This document shows, piece after piece, positions 5,968 through 6,079 of a stretch of 6,079 bases of DNA. Under the pieces are notes generated by a model, which was not told the DNA's origin, searched no databases, and saw only the letters and a program-made list of their open reading frames with translations. The DNA lies in assembly GCA_937893785.1 (NCBI GenBank), contig CALCSP010000439.1:1-6079 (forward strand). The letters run 5' to 3'. The position numbers and the translations under genes are program-made. Within the stretch, counting starts at the first letter, position 1. Every line of letters begins with the position of its first letter. The stretch is from an uncultured Verrucomicrobiales bacterium (lineage in GTDB: Bacteria > Verrucomicrobiota > Verrucomicrobiia > Verrucomicrobiales > DEV007).

Positions 5968-6079
5968 ATGGAATTATTCTGCATAGGATTAAATCACGAA
6001 TCTGTATCAGTTGCAGTTCGTGAGAAGCTTTCTGTTGCGGAGAGCGATTTGGGTGAAATCTGTTCTTCGGTTGCGACCA
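5968..6079 (+). CDS. hemA: Glutamyl-tRNA reductase, N-terminal fragment (3' end outside window)
   Basis: HemA reduces the glutamate on glutamyl-tRNA to glutamate-1-semialdehyde, the first committed step of C5-pathway heme synthesis. Only 37 codons are present. They translate to 'MELFCIGLNHESVSVAVREK', then 'LSVAESDLGEICSSVAT'. This matches the family N-terminus, whose hallmark is 'GLNHxxxxVxxRE'; His10 and Arg18-Glu19 are in place. The catalytic Cys, around residue 50 in the family, lies beyond the window. ATG 5968 is the first start after an in-frame TAA at 5947-5949, so the start is well supported, though no Shine-Dalgarno is seen and the leader is T-rich. The gene follows the CcsA/HemX-like gene by 23 bp on the same strand and is likely co-transcribed with it. 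The frame is intact as far as it can be read. Confidence 0.9.
   Translation, partial: MELFCIGLNHESVSVAVREKLSVAESDLGEICSSVAT

Noticed and set aside
1..6079. Defence system, mobile element, prophage or CRISPR array
   Set aside because: No transposase, integrase, nuclease, toxin-antitoxin or regularly spaced repeats were seen; most genes are housekeeping or envelope types in uniform style.

Overview
The window reads as an ordinary chromosomal region of a Gram-negative bacterium with a base composition near 50% GC. It holds an ExbB/ExbD/TonB-type envelope energy module, a type II fatty-acid synthase gene, a purine salvage gene, and a CcsA/HemX-like plus HemA pair. The Exb/TonB proteins imply an outer membrane. 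A Roadblock-domain protein with a long disordered N-terminus and the absence of clear Shine-Dalgarno sequences resemble Verrucomicrobiota (Opitutae-like) genomes. That placement is an inference from gene content, not a sequence match.

Layout. (1) Bases 1-970 (+) hold the 3' part of a gene for an acidic, disordered protein ending in a probable Roadblock/LC7 domain. (2) Bases 971-1069 are a non-coding gap with a candidate promoter and a 12-bp palindrome. (3) Bases 1070-4470 (+) form a tight run of five genes: exbB-like, exbD-like, a divergent tonB-like gene, a small membrane-anchored zinc-ribbon protein, and fabF. Gaps are 3 bp, a 4-bp ATGA overlap, 21 bp and 18 bp, so co-transcription is likely. 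(4) Bases 4471-4525 are a convergent gap that can fold into a three-stem structure whose outer stem contains both genes' stop codons. (5) Bases 4526-5056 (-) encode apt, adenine phosphoribosyltransferase. (6) Bases 5057-5155 are a divergent promoter region. (7) Bases 5156-5944 (+) encode an eight-helix CcsA/HemX-family membrane protein. (8) From 5968 to the window end (+) lies the 5' end of hemA, glutamyl-tRNA reductase.

How they work together. ExbB and ExbD would form a proton channel in the inner membrane that energises the TonB-like protein, which crosses the periplasm. FabF elongates acyl chains for lipid synthesis, so the five-gene run is envelope-related as a whole. The zinc-ribbon protein has no known role. 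The CcsA/HemX-like protein followed by HemA is a recurring bacterial arrangement that links heme synthesis with a membrane protein of the cytochrome c assembly family.

I found no RNA genes, insertion sequences, CRISPR arrays or prophage signs, and no clear new defence or mobile system. The most unusual items are the folded convergent intergenic region, the divergent TonB-like protein with its zinc-ribbon neighbour, and the Roadblock protein beside the Exb module.
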